Shown one piece after another: positions 8,372 through 16,029 of a DNA stretch of 64,000 bases. Position numbers and translations under genes: made by a program. The stretch is from the NCBI RefSeq assembly GCF_039537585.1, contig NZ_BAABAU010000001.1:558001-622000 (forward strand), in the 5' to 3' direction. Source of the stretch: Frondihabitans peucedani (GTDB lineage: Bacteria; Actinomycetota; Actinomycetes; Actinomycetales; Microbacteriaceae). Every line of letters begins with the position of its first letter. Within the stretch, counting starts at the first letter, position 1. The notes beneath the pieces are model-generated. The model did not search any database and was not told the origin of the DNA. It saw only the letters and a list, made by a program, of their open reading frames with translations.

Positions 8372-10006
8372 TCACTTGGCTTCGGAGTAGGCCTGCACCG
8401 TCGCGACCGTCACCGGGAAGCGCACCGGCGCGGCTCCGAACAGGAGGCGCCCGGCCTCGGCCGCAGCCGACTCGACGAGCCCGGCGACCTCGGCCGCCAC
8501 GGCCTCCGGCGAGTGCACCACGACCTCGTCGTGCAGGAAGAACACCAGGTGCGGCGCGTCCGGGCCGCGTCCGTACCGCTCGGCGAGGGAGCGGCGCAGG
8601 ATGCCCATCCAGCAGAGCGCCCACTCGGCCGCAGTGCCCTGCACCACGAAGTTGCGGGTGAACCGACCCCAGGCCCGCATGCCGCGGTCGACGTCCGGCC
8701 GGCCCATCTCCGGCGGGAGCTCCTCGCTTCCGGCGCCCGGAGGCGGCGAGGTGCGCCCGAGGAGGGTCGACACGACTCCCCCGGCCTCGCCGACGCGGGC
8801 GGCGTCCTCGACGAGGGCGATTGCCCTCGGGAACGCGCGGGTGAGCCGGGGCATGAGGCGCCCGCCGTCGCCCTGCGTGGCGCCGTACATCGCCCCGAGC
8901 ATGGCGACCTTGGCCTCGGAGCGGGTCGCCACGGCGCCGGTGGCGACGATCCCCTCGTACAGATCGCCCGATCCTGCGCGGGCCATCGCGGTGTCTCCGG
9001 AGAGGGCCGTCAGGATGCGCGGTTCGAGCTGGGAGGCGTCGGCCACGACGAGCGCGTGCCCGGGATCGGCGACGACGGCGCCTCGGACGGCCTTCGGGAG
9101 CTGCAGGGCTCCGCCGCCGGAGGTGCCCCAGCGACCGGTGGCTGCCGCGGCAGGCACGTACTCGGGTCGGAAGCGCCCGTCGCGCACCCAGGCGTCGAGC
9201 CAGGTCCAGCCGTTGGCGACAAGGAGCCGCTGCATTTTCTTGTAGCGGAGGAGCGGCTCGATGACGGGGTGCTCGAGCGACTTCAGCTCCCACTGGCGGG
9301 TGCTCGAGACCTGCAGCCCGGCCGCCCGGAGCGCGCGGATCAGGTCGGTCGGCGAGTCGGGGTTGAGGTCGGGGCTCCCGAGCGCTGCGCGGATCTCGGC
9401 GAGGGCCTCGAGGAGGCGCAGGGGGCGCTCTCCTGCGGGCGGTCGCGGGCCGAGGGCTGCCGTCAGGAGCTCGTCGTGCCGGGACGCCGACCAGGGGATG
9501 CCGGCGTGCCGCATCTCGGCCGCGATCAGGGCGCCGGTCGACTCGGCGGTGGCGAGCAGCTCCAGTCGCGCGCGCTCCGGGCTCGCCTCGATGGCGTCGC
9601 GCTGCGCGAGGAACTCCCCCAGCGCGTCGGGCAGCGACTCGGGCTCGACGACGAAGAGCGCCGAGCCGTCGACGGCCGGCGCCTGCGGGGTGTCGTACGG
9701 ACCTCGCGGGCTCGCGTGGATGGCCGAGCCGCGGGTGAAGGCGGAGGCGCGCAGGATCGCGTGGACCAGCCGGAGGTCGACGCACCTCTCCACGAACACG
9801 CCCGCCGACAGCAGTCGCGGGTACCACCTCGCCGTGTCGTCCCAGACCCAGCGGGTCGCGTCGCGCTCGCCCTGGCGGACCGCCTCGCCGAGCTCGTCCT
9901 GCTCGAGAGTACGGCTCTCGGCGCTCGCAAGGCAGCCGTCGGAACCGCGGCGGATCACGGTCAGGTCGATCGACTCGTCTGCGCGGCGGACGAGCAGGGT
10001 GAACAC
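8372..10006 (-). CDS. Family-A DNA polymerase-like protein (short 'bifunctional exonuclease/polymerase' type)
   Basis: 544 residues matching the small PolA-like proteins of actinobacteria: no 5'-nuclease domain and a reduced N-terminal part without recognisable DxE exonuclease residues. Polymerase motif A reads VVADASQLEPRILTALSGD (usual DYSQIELR), motif B R-x3-K-x4-GAMYG with Leu where Phe762 of E. coli Pol I would be, and motif C is LHDEVV, so the two catalytic aspartates and the motif B Lys remain. Role probably in repair synthesis (inference). The GTG start follows a TAGACT -10-like hexamer by 7 bases, suggesting a leaderless transcript. Confidence 0.85.
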   Translation of the reverse strand: MFTLLVRRADESIDLTVIRRGSDGCLASAESRTLEQDELGEAVRQGERDATRWVWDDTARWYPRLLSAGVFVERCVDLRLVHAILRASAFTRGSAIHASPRGPYDTPQAPAVDGSALFVVEPESLPDALGEFLAQRDAIEASPERARLELLATAESTGALIAAEMRHAGIPWSASRHDELLTAALGPRPPAGERPLRLLEALAEIRAALGSPDLNPDSPTDLIRALRAAGLQVSSTRQWELKSLEHPVIEPLLRYKKMQRLLVANGWTWLDAWVRDGRFRPEYVPAAAATGRWGTSGGGALQLPKAVRGAVVADPGHALVVADASQLEPRILTALSGDTAMARAGSGDLYEGIVATGAVATRSEAKVAMLGAMYGATQGDGGRLMPRLTRAFPRAIALVEDAARVGEAGGVVSTLLGRTSPPPGAGSEELPPEMGRPDVDRGMRAWGRFTRNFVVQGTAAEWALCWMGILRRSLAERYGRGPDAPHLVFFLHDEVVVHSPEAVAAEVAGLVESAAAEAGRLLFGAAPVRFPVTVATVQAYSEAK

Positions 10007-10033
10007 GTGTTCGAGTCTAGGCGGGACGGCCGG

Positions 10034-10852
10034 TCACTCGTGGAGGAGCGAGCCGTCCTTGGCGAGGACGTTGCGCTCCCCTGCCTCGATGGCGATGCCG
10101 AAGCGGTTCTGCTTGGGCGGGATGGGGCAGTTGAAGTTGTACGAGAAGGCGCAGGGCGGCAGGACGGCGCGGTTGAAGTCGAGCGTGATCGTCCCGTCGC
10201 CGTTCGGCGTGGGGAACAGGAACCGCCCGACCGAGTAGGTGGACACCCCGTTCGTGGCGTCGCCGAAGACGAGCTGGAGACGGTCGCCCTCGCCAGCCGG
10301 GAAGGCGGCGAGCTCGTAGTCGACGCCGTCGCGGCTGAAGCGGATCAGCCCGGGGAGCGGCCGCTGGCGCGCCTCGGCGTCTTTCTGGTGCAGGATCGCG
10401 ACCTCGGTGCCGCTCTCGGTCGGGTCGAAGTCGGCGGTGATCACCCAGGACGGGTCGTACGGGAAGGCGTCGATGGTGCCGAAGCCCTGGTTCCCCTCCG
10501 AGGAAGCATCCCAGACGCGGAGGCCGTAGGAGGTGTGCTCTTCGTTCGCGATGACCGTGCCGGTGACGCCCTCGCTGAAGCGGATCGTGGACGGGGTGAT
10601 GGCGTCGTCGCCGGCGATGTAGACGGTGCCGTCGACGATCGCGCCGTCGACCTCGACGCCGTCTGCGGCGGTCGCCGTCAGGGCGAGACCGCCGAGGCCC
10701 TCGGGCGCCGGAGCCCAGACGCCCGGCACTCCCCAGATCGGCTGCTCGGAGTCGACCCACTGCGTGTTCGTCAGGGCCAGCGGCCCCTGCGGGTTGGTCG
10801 CGCGCGCGAGGCGGCGTTCGTGGAAGCGCTCGAGCTGTTCGATCTCGTTCAT
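10034..10852 (-). CDS. DUF1684 family protein
   Basis: 272-residue cytoplasmic-looking protein with the DUF1684 features: N-terminal HERR followed by NPQGPLALTNTQW, a central beta-rich part, and the C-terminal block AVLPPCAFSYNFNCPIPP-x-QNR. The function of the family is unknown. The ATG overlaps the stop of the preceding lipoprotein gene (ATGA), and the gene ends 27 bases before the polymerase gene, so it is the last member of the overlapping set at 10034-14048. The start is fixed by the overlap; the frame stays open further upstream but that is lipoprotein coding sequence. It may be a passenger or functionally tied to the secreted hydrolase; no direct evidence. Confidence 0.85.
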   Translation of the reverse strand: MNEIEQLERFHERRLARATNPQGPLALTNTQWVDSEQPIWGVPGVWAPAPEGLGGLALTATAADGVEVDGAIVDGTVYIAGDDAITPSTIRFSEGVTGTVIANEEHTSYGLRVWDASSEGNQGFGTIDAFPYDPSWVITADFDPTESGTEVAILHQKDAEARQRPLPGLIRFSRDGVDYELAAFPAGEGDRLQLVFGDATNGVSTYSVGRFLFPTPNGDGTITLDFNRAVLPPCAFSYNFNCPIPPKQNRFGIAIEAGERNVLAKDGSLLHE

Positions 10853-11424
10853 GGGTGCCCCAACGTCGGTGGGTGTCCGTTCATTTCCGTCGGCTGCTCT
10901 CCATCCTGGCCGACCACGACGCAGGGCCCTGTGACACCGACTGAGACGGTGGGGCGGAAGTCGGGTGTTGTCGGCGCCGCGGTGACTCGGAGCAGCCGGA
11001 TCGACGTCTGCCGTTCGGCATCGTGCTCGAGGAGCATGTTGACCGTCTCGCCGTCCGAGCTGTCGTCGACGACCCTCCAGCCGGCGGTCCTCTTGTCGTC
11101 GACGATGCGGAGAGCCAGGGACCGCGTATCGACGCCTCGGTCGTAGGCGACCGACGAGCGGTGGATCCACTGCTGTACCGACGGGTCGGTGTCGCTGCAC
11201 CACGCGGAGTCGTCGACGAGTTCTTCGCTCGGTCCGCGGCCGGCGGCGGGGAGCGAGCGCAGTGCGGCCGCGACGACGGCGTGAGCGTCGAGCTCCGTCT
11301 GCTGGAGCGAGACGTCAGTGTTTACGCGTGGCCGGGCCGAGCACCCGGCGAGTGTCGCGACGAGCACGAGGCCGACGAGCAGGCGCACGAGCCCGAGCAC
11401 GGGGACGCTGGCGGCGCGCGTCAC
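10849..11424 (-). CDS. Predicted lipoprotein, second of a tandem pair
   Basis: 191 residues with a signal peptide (VPVLGLVRLLVGLVLVATL) and a lipobox LAGC, so probably lipid-anchored outside the membrane. It is paralogous to the protein encoded just upstream: both share SL-x-QT, QQWI, a DTRSLAL block, AGW-x-V, ETVNMLL and a C-terminal GPCV. Two conserved cysteines beyond the lipobox may form a disulfide. GTG start overlaps the stop of the first lipoprotein gene (GTGA), and its own stop overlaps the DUF1684 start. Position behind an ESX-effector-like hydrolase suggests a partner or immunity role (inference). No database family is recognised with confidence. Confidence 0.8.
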   Translation of the reverse strand: MTRAASVPVLGLVRLLVGLVLVATLAGCSARPRVNTDVSLQQTELDAHAVVAAALRSLPAAGRGPSEELVDDSAWCSDTDPSVQQWIHRSSVAYDRGVDTRSLALRIVDDKRTAGWRVVDDSSDGETVNMLLEHDAERQTSIRLLRVTAAPTTPDFRPTVSVGVTGPCVVVGQDGEQPTEMNGHPPTLGHP

Positions 11425-11951
11425 GGAGTGGGCTCCTCGTGTCGGCGCACGGCGACGCAGGGTCCTGACGCGCCGACGGCGACGGTGGGGGTCAACCGAG
11501 GCCTGGTCGGCGTCGCCGTCACGCGCAGCAGAGGCCCGGCTCTGCCCTCTCCGCCCCGCTGTCTCAGAAGCATGTTGACCGTCTCCCGGTCGGAGCCGCC
11601 ATCGATTACTAGCCACCCGGCTGCCTTCCTCTCTTCGACGAGCCCGAGCGCCAGCGACCGCGTGTCGGTCCCGTTCTCGTATTCGAGCATGAGGCGGTAG
11701 ATCCACTGCTGGATGTCGTCGCCCGACTGCTTGCACGGTGACGCTCTGTCGTCGAGCGTCAGACGCTCCGACCTGCGCGCGACGGGGAGTGGCGCAAGGG
11801 TCGAGGACACGACCTCGCGAGCATCGTGCCGGGTCTGGGTCAGGCTGCGATCGGACTCGATCGGTGAGCCATCGGCACAGGCCGACAGGAGAAGGACGAC
11901 CACGGCACCCACGGCTCCCACGCAGATCTGGCCCGCCCTAACCACGCTCAC
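11421..11951 (-). CDS. Predicted lipoprotein, first of a tandem pair
   Basis: 176 residues with signal peptide ICVGAVGAVVVLLLSAC and a lipobox LSAC. It shares about 40% identity by eye with the next gene over the mature part. The gene overlaps the end of the hydrolase gene by 14 bases. The GTG at 11945 has a better-spaced AGGGG ribosome-binding site than the GTG at 11951, so the true product may be two residues shorter. Nothing identifies its ligand or partner. Duplicated small lipoproteins behind a secreted lipase-like toxin recall the Staphylococcus TslA/TilA arrangement, but the families are not obviously homologous. Confidence 0.8.
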   Translation of the reverse strand: MSVVRAGQICVGAVGAVVVLLLSACADGSPIESDRSLTQTRHDAREVVSSTLAPLPVARRSERLTLDDRASPCKQSGDDIQQWIYRLMLEYENGTDTRSLALGLVEERKAAGWLVIDGGSDRETVNMLLRQRGGEGRAGPLLRVTATPTRPRLTPTVAVGASGPCVAVRRHEEPTP

Positions 11952-13710
11952 CCCTCACGCGCTCCAAGACGGGCTCGTACCCGGGCTCCATGATCGGGTT
12001 CGACAGGATCGGGTCGCCCTGGAGCGTCGTGCCGACGATCTCGGGTCGCGCATACAGTTCGACCTGCCCGCCTGCGATCGCTCGACCTACCTGCTGGCCC
12101 ACACCGGAGTCGCCGTTCCAGACGCCGACATGGCCGGTGAGCTGCCCGGATGCCGCCCCCGCCTCGGAATCGCGATAGCCCGTCTCCAGCCTCTCGAAGC
12201 CCGAACGTGGATCGACCGGGCTCCCGCCGTGACCGAGGTCGCCCGCCTGGAGGCTCTGCGTGTAGCCGACGATGCGGTCGCCCGGCGCCATCATCGCGTA
12301 GTGGGGAATGGCCGATGTCCGCGCGTAGTCGTCCACGCTCCGGACGCCGTTGCCGAGGCCGGCGCTCGAGACGGCCACGGACCTGTCGATGTCGATCCCG
12401 GTCTTCTCGGCCATGCCGAGGACGGCACCGCCGTAGCTGTAGCCGACGGCCGTGATCGTGGCACCGGTGGTCGAGCGGACCGAGTCGACGAATCGGCCGA
12501 GGCGAGGGCCGAGAGTCGCGCTGTCGTCCGCCGACACTGCGTCGAGGAACTGCGGGAATCTCCCGCCGGCCCAGGTGAAGATTCCGACATCCTCGGGCTG
12601 GCCGATGGTGCTCAGCACCTTCTGAGCTCGAGGCGTCTCCTGCGACCAGGTCGCCGGGTTCGTCCCCGTACCGGGGATGAGGACGCCGATGTGCCGAGTC
12701 GCTGCCGGAAGGTCGCCCGTCACAGGATCGAGACGCCCGACGTACGACACGAAGGACTCGTCCTCGGGGTCGAACGCGACGAGGACCGAGTGCGCGGACT
12801 GCTCCTGGATCCGCCGATAGCTCGCGAGGAACTCCGCCTCGTTCTGGTCGGAGGCCTCGTCGCGACGGTCGCGGACCGGAGGCCTCTCGGAGCCCTCGAG
12901 CCGAGCGATCTCCCGCCGCAGGGTCGACCGGTTGGCGCGACCACGGTCGGCGAGGGTCACCCCGTCGAGGTTGCCGACGACGAGCGGGACGCCGGCGATG
13001 AGCGCGTCTCGCTCGGAGCGGCCGAGCGCCGACCACCACGCGCGCACGCGCGTCGCGTCGGGCGGGTCGTCGAGGAGTGCCCGGAGCCTCCGGGGATGTG
13101 CCTCCGCCCACGCAGCGAGATCGCGCCGCGCGAGGAGCGACGAGAGGAGGCCGAGCCCGGTCGACCGGACGCCGCGGTCGAACGCGGGCAGGACTGCGGC
13201 CCAGGCGGCGGCGCCCGACATCGACAGGGGTGGCGGCGGCTCGCCCACGGGCAGCCGGTAGTGCGCGGCGCCGAGGGCCGAGAGGCGTGACACGGCGGCG
13301 TCCTCCGCCTCGGAGAGGCCGTGCTCGAGGCGCCGCAGGATGCACGGTTCGGCCGAGTCGGACGAACTCGCCTCCGGCGACTGGTCGCGCCGAGCATCGA
13401 CGGCAGCAGCCTGCGCCTCGAGGCGCCCGACATCGTCCGCGAAGTCTCCGAGGATCCGGGCGACGGAGCCGAGCACCTCGGCGTGCTCGTCGGTGACCCG
13501 CTCGACCGGATTCATCGCCGCGAAGAGGTCGACCGCCTCGGGGGCGTCGTAGTGGAGGGAGATCGGGCGCCACGCTGCCAGGACCCGGGCGCCGCCCTCC
13601 CGTGCCGCGTGAGCTGCTTCGATCAGCTCGCGAGCGACCTCCGTCACGGCCTCGCTCGACGGGAGTGACGGGCCTGCGCCGGTGGACCCGGAGCCGAGCG
13701 GGCCCGTCAC
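11938..13710 (-). CDS. ESX-effector-like alpha/beta hydrolase (DUF1023 type)
   Basis: 590-residue protein. The N-terminal half (about 1-230) is helical with the WR-P-I-S-x3-YDAPEA and AMNPVERV pattern seen at the head of many actinobacterial putative type VII-secreted proteins (Trp near residue 47). The C-terminal half is an alpha/beta hydrolase: VLIPGTGTNP near 341, nucleophile GYSYGG with Ser near 424, Asp in APGDRI near 477 and His in TGHVGV near 526, so a complete catalytic triad. No signal peptide. GTG start overlaps the stop of the small W-containing gene (GTGA). Substrate unknown; lipase or esterase activity is an inference. No secretion apparatus genes lie in the window. Confidence 0.8.
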   Translation of the reverse strand: MTGPLGSGSTGAGPSLPSSEAVTEVARELIEAAHAAREGGARVLAAWRPISLHYDAPEAVDLFAAMNPVERVTDEHAEVLGSVARILGDFADDVGRLEAQAAAVDARRDQSPEASSSDSAEPCILRRLEHGLSEAEDAAVSRLSALGAAHYRLPVGEPPPPLSMSGAAAWAAVLPAFDRGVRSTGLGLLSSLLARRDLAAWAEAHPRRLRALLDDPPDATRVRAWWSALGRSERDALIAGVPLVVGNLDGVTLADRGRANRSTLRREIARLEGSERPPVRDRRDEASDQNEAEFLASYRRIQEQSAHSVLVAFDPEDESFVSYVGRLDPVTGDLPAATRHIGVLIPGTGTNPATWSQETPRAQKVLSTIGQPEDVGIFTWAGGRFPQFLDAVSADDSATLGPRLGRFVDSVRSTTGATITAVGYSYGGAVLGMAEKTGIDIDRSVAVSSAGLGNGVRSVDDYARTSAIPHYAMMAPGDRIVGYTQSLQAGDLGHGGSPVDPRSGFERLETGYRDSEAGAASGQLTGHVGVWNGDSGVGQQVGRAIAGGQVELYARPEIVGTTLQGDPILSNPIMEPGYEPVLERVRGERG

Positions 13711-14048
13711 AGGGCACCCGCGAGAGCGAGCCCGCCGAACGCCCGCCGAGCCGAGGCGAGCGCGTCGGCGGCCATGGCCTCGTCCGCCGCCAGGTACGCC
13801 TCGGTCGACTCGCTCGCTGCCGCGAGCACCCGGCGACTGCGTCGCGCGGCCGAGCGGAGGTCGTCGCGCCGCGTCTCGAGCAGGGCGGAGACGGCGGCGG
13901 CGACCCGCCGCGCTGGCCCGCAGGCCGCCGCCGCGTCCTCGCCGAGCCGACGGGCGTCGCTCTCGTGCGCGCTCAGTGCCTCGCCTGCGACGACGACGCC
14001 CGCGATGATCCCGCGGACGCCGTCGACGTCGATCTTCCACCCGTGCAT
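13707..14048 (-). CDS. Small WXG/DUF6507-like protein, probable secretion partner
   Basis: 113 residues beginning MHGWKIDVDGVRGII, which matches the W-x-I-x3-GV opening of DUF6507-type ESX-associated proteins. The rest is alanine-rich helix with an AYLAADEAMA segment typical of these partners. The ATG at 14048 is chosen because GGAGGA lies 5 bases upstream; the upstream in-frame ATG at 14090 lacks this. It is the first gene of the overlapping set, and its stop overlaps the hydrolase start, so the two products are probably made 1:1 and may pair before export. Family assignment is by pattern recognition and should be tested by profile search. Confidence 0.7.
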   Translation of the reverse strand: MHGWKIDVDGVRGIIAGVVVAGEALSAHESDARRLGEDAAAACGPARRVAAAVSALLETRRDDLRSAARRSRRVLAAASESTEAYLAADEAMAADALASARRAFGGLALAGAL

Positions 14049-14089
14049 GTTCCTCCGATGCTCTGATCGGAAGACTGGCACGGCTGACA

Positions 14090-14095
14090 TTTATA
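14090..14095 (-). promoter_or_regulatory. Possible -10 element for the hydrolase/lipoprotein set
   Basis: The 106-base gap above the small W-containing gene includes an AT-rich patch, with TATAAA on the minus strand 41 bases before the ATG. No convincing -35 is seen 16-18 bases further upstream, so this is only a likely promoter location. Confidence 0.35.
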
Positions 14096-14154
14096 TCCAA
14101 ACGTCCACCGAGCACCTGTGGAGAACGAGCGAAGGGGTCGCTGCGAGCGGCGGG

Positions 14155-14784
14155 CTACTCCAGCGAGAGGCGCCGTAGCTGCTCCCCGAACGGCACGATG
14201 CCCCCGAGGAGTGCGTCGCCAGGTGCGGTGGACGCGCGCCCCGCCACGAGATCCGCCAGCTGCCCCGCAGCCCGCGCAACGCGATCCGGGAGCGTCGTCG
14301 AGGTCGCGTCGCCGCTGCCCCAGTCCTCCGACGCCGCGAAGACGCCGAGCGGCACCACCACGGCCCGGAGGTAGGCGAACAGGGGACGGAGCGCGAAGTC
14401 GAGGACCATCGAGTGCCGCGCCGTCCCGGCGGTCGCCCCGATCAGGACCGGCATCCCGTCGAGGGAGTCCTTGTCGATCACGTCGAAGAACGACTTGAAC
14501 AGCCCGCTGTAGGAGGCCGTGAAGACCGGCGTCACGGCGATGACGCCGTCGGCGGAGGTGACCTTGTCGATCGCCGCCTGCAGCGCGGGCCCGGCGAAAC
14601 CGGTGAGGAGGTTGTCGGTGATGTCGTGCGCGAGGTCGCGGAGCTCGACGACCTCCACTTCGACCTCGGCTCCGCGCTCGACGAGGGAGCGGACGGCAGC
14701 CTCGGCGAGCCGGTCGGCGAGCAGGCGGGTGGACGACGGCTGGCTGAGGCCGGCCGTCACGACGGTGATGTGCTTCGTGGACAT
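14155..14784 (-). CDS. NADPH-dependent FMN reductase, CE1759 family (LLM partner)
   Basis: 209-residue flavodoxin-fold reductase: N-terminal beta strand ITVVTAGLSQPSSTRLLADRL (phosphate-binding SxPSSTR loop), central GVIAVTPVFTASYSG and DFALRPLF. It supplies reduced FMN to the flavin-dependent monooxygenase encoded directly upstream (22-base gap, same strand). The CE1758/CE1759 pairing is a recognised two-protein arrangement in actinobacteria, first named from Corynebacterium efficiens. The physiological substrate of the pair is unknown. Expression probably depends on the operator-controlled promoter above the monooxygenase gene. Confidence 0.9.
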   Translation of the reverse strand: MSTKHITVVTAGLSQPSSTRLLADRLAEAAVRSLVERGAEVEVEVVELRDLAHDITDNLLTGFAGPALQAAIDKVTSADGVIAVTPVFTASYSGLFKSFFDVIDKDSLDGMPVLIGATAGTARHSMVLDFALRPLFAYLRAVVVPLGVFAASEDWGSGDATSTTLPDRVARAAGQLADLVAGRASTAPGDALLGGIVPFGEQLRRLSLE

Positions 14785-14806
14785 GGTGTTCGTGATCCTG
14801 CGGTCT

Positions 14807-15922
14807 CTAGAGAGCGGGCACGGGCTCGAGGGCGGCGCGGCCGGCGACGAGCGAGGCGTGAGTGGGGGCGTCCGGCACGTCGGCGGGACGGTTGGCGGCG
14901 AACTCGCGGCGGAGGACCGGGACGACCTCCTCGCCGAGGATGTCGAGCTGCTCGAGGACGGTCTTCAGCGGGAGCCCGGCGTGGTCCATCAGGAAGAGCT
15001 GGCGCTGGTAGTCGCCGACGTAGTCGCGGAAGCCGAGGGTGCGGTCGATGACCTCCTGCGGGCTGCCGACCGTGAGCGGGGTCTGGGAGGTGAAGTCCTC
15101 GAGCGAGGGGCCGTGCCCGTAGACGGGCGCATTGTCGAAGTACGGCCGGAACTGCTTCACGGCGTCCTGGGAGTTCTTGGCCAGGAACACCTGCCCGCCG
15201 AGACCGACGATCGCCTGGGCGGCCGTGCCGTGACCGTAGTGCTCGAAGCGCTCGCGGTAGAGACGCACCATCTGGGCGGTGTGCGACGCGGGCCAGAAGA
15301 TGTGGTTGGCGAAGAAGCCGTCGCCGTAGAACGCGGCCTGCTCGGCGATCTCCGTCGAGCGGATGGAGCCGTGCCAGACGAACGGCGCCACGTCGTCGAG
15401 AGGGCGAGGGGTGGCGGTGAAGCCCTGCAGCGGCGTCCGGAAGTGGCCCTTCCAGTCGACGACCTCCTCGGTCCAGAGGCGGTGGAGGAGCGCGTAGTTC
15501 TCGATCGCCAGGTTGATTCCCTGGCGGATGTCCTTGCCGAACCACGGGTAGACGGGACCGGTGTTGCCGCGACCGAGCGTGAGGTCGACGCGGCCGCCGG
15601 CGAGGTGCTGGAGGAGCGCGAAGTCCTCGGCGATCTTCACCGGGTCGTTGGTGGTGATGAGGGTCGTGGCGGTCGAGAGGATGATCCGCTCGGTCTGCGC
15701 CGCGATGAACGCGAGGAGGGTCGTCGGGCTCGAGTTGACGAACGGCGGGTTGTGGTGCTCGCCGGCCGCGTAGACGTCGAGGCCGACCTCCTCGGCCTTC
15801 TTCGCGATGGTCACCATCGCCAGAACACGCTCGTTCTCGGTCGGAGTCCGCCCCGTGGTCGGGTCGGTCGTGATGTCGCCGACCGAGAAGATCCCGAACT
15901 GCATGCCGTTTGCCTGTGCCAT
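14807..15922 (-). CDS. Luciferase-like FMN-dependent monooxygenase, CE1758 family
   Basis: 371-residue LLM-class flavin monooxygenase (TIM barrel): MQFGIFSVGD near the start, AEEVGLDVYAAGEHHNP, RIILSTATTLITTNDPVKIAEDFALLQHLAGGRVDLTLGRGNTG. The ATG at 15922 is preferred because GAGG lies 4 bases upstream and the protein then starts MAQANGMQFGIF; the open frame continues 16 codons further but through the operator/promoter. It works with the FMN reductase downstream. The promoter has a perfect palindrome between and over its core hexamers, so expression is likely repressed until a ligand is sensed; no regulator gene adjoins. Confidence 0.9.
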   Translation of the reverse strand: MAQANGMQFGIFSVGDITTDPTTGRTPTENERVLAMVTIAKKAEEVGLDVYAAGEHHNPPFVNSSPTTLLAFIAAQTERIILSTATTLITTNDPVKIAEDFALLQHLAGGRVDLTLGRGNTGPVYPWFGKDIRQGINLAIENYALLHRLWTEEVVDWKGHFRTPLQGFTATPRPLDDVAPFVWHGSIRSTEIAEQAAFYGDGFFANHIFWPASHTAQMVRLYRERFEHYGHGTAAQAIVGLGGQVFLAKNSQDAVKQFRPYFDNAPVYGHGPSLEDFTSQTPLTVGSPQEVIDRTLGFRDYVGDYQRQLFLMDHAGLPLKTVLEQLDILGEEVVPVLRREFAANRPADVPDAPTHASLVAGRAALEPVPAL

Positions 15923-15941
15923 GTCCTCACCCTGTCTCACC

Positions 15942-15970
15942 TTGTATGCGTTCGCATACAAATGAGTCAA
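15942..15970 (-). promoter_or_regulatory. Promoter with perfect palindromic operator for the monooxygenase pair
   Basis: On the minus strand TTGACT (15965-15970) and ATACAA (15942-15947) are 17 bases apart. A 20-base palindrome, TTGTATGCG-N2-CGCATACAA on the plus strand (15942-15961), covers the spacer and -10. Such placement is typical of a repressor operator of the MarR, TetR or GntR type. The -10 lies about 20 bases upstream of the ATG. Confidence 0.8.
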
Positions 15971-15990
15971 CGTGAGGGAGGTGAGGTTAT

Positions 15991-16023
15991 TCCCGGGCGC
16001 GGAGCGGAACCCCGCGCCCGGGA
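15991..16023 (-). terminator. Terminator of the orphan substrate-binding protein gene
   Basis: Perfect 12-bp stem, TCCCGGGCGCGG (15991-16002) with 16012-16023, and a 9-base loop, starting 6 bases after the stop of the substrate-binding protein gene. Because it terminates right after this gene, no permease genes follow on the same transcript. Confidence 0.8.
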
Positions 16024-16029
16024 CGGCGG

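Noticed and set aside
8513-11146. Plus-strand open frame of 877 codons
   Set aside because: Antisense to the polymerase-like, DUF1684 and lipoprotein genes, with an arginine/glutamate/glycine-biased composition.
13711-14115. N-terminal extension of the hydrolase to 725 residues
   Set aside because: The extension overlaps the DUF6507-like gene in another frame and is arginine-rich; the GTGA overlap gives a better start at 13710.
15923-15970. 16-codon extension of the monooxygenase
   Set aside because: Its DNA is the operator and promoter; the ribosome-binding site is for the ATG at 15922.
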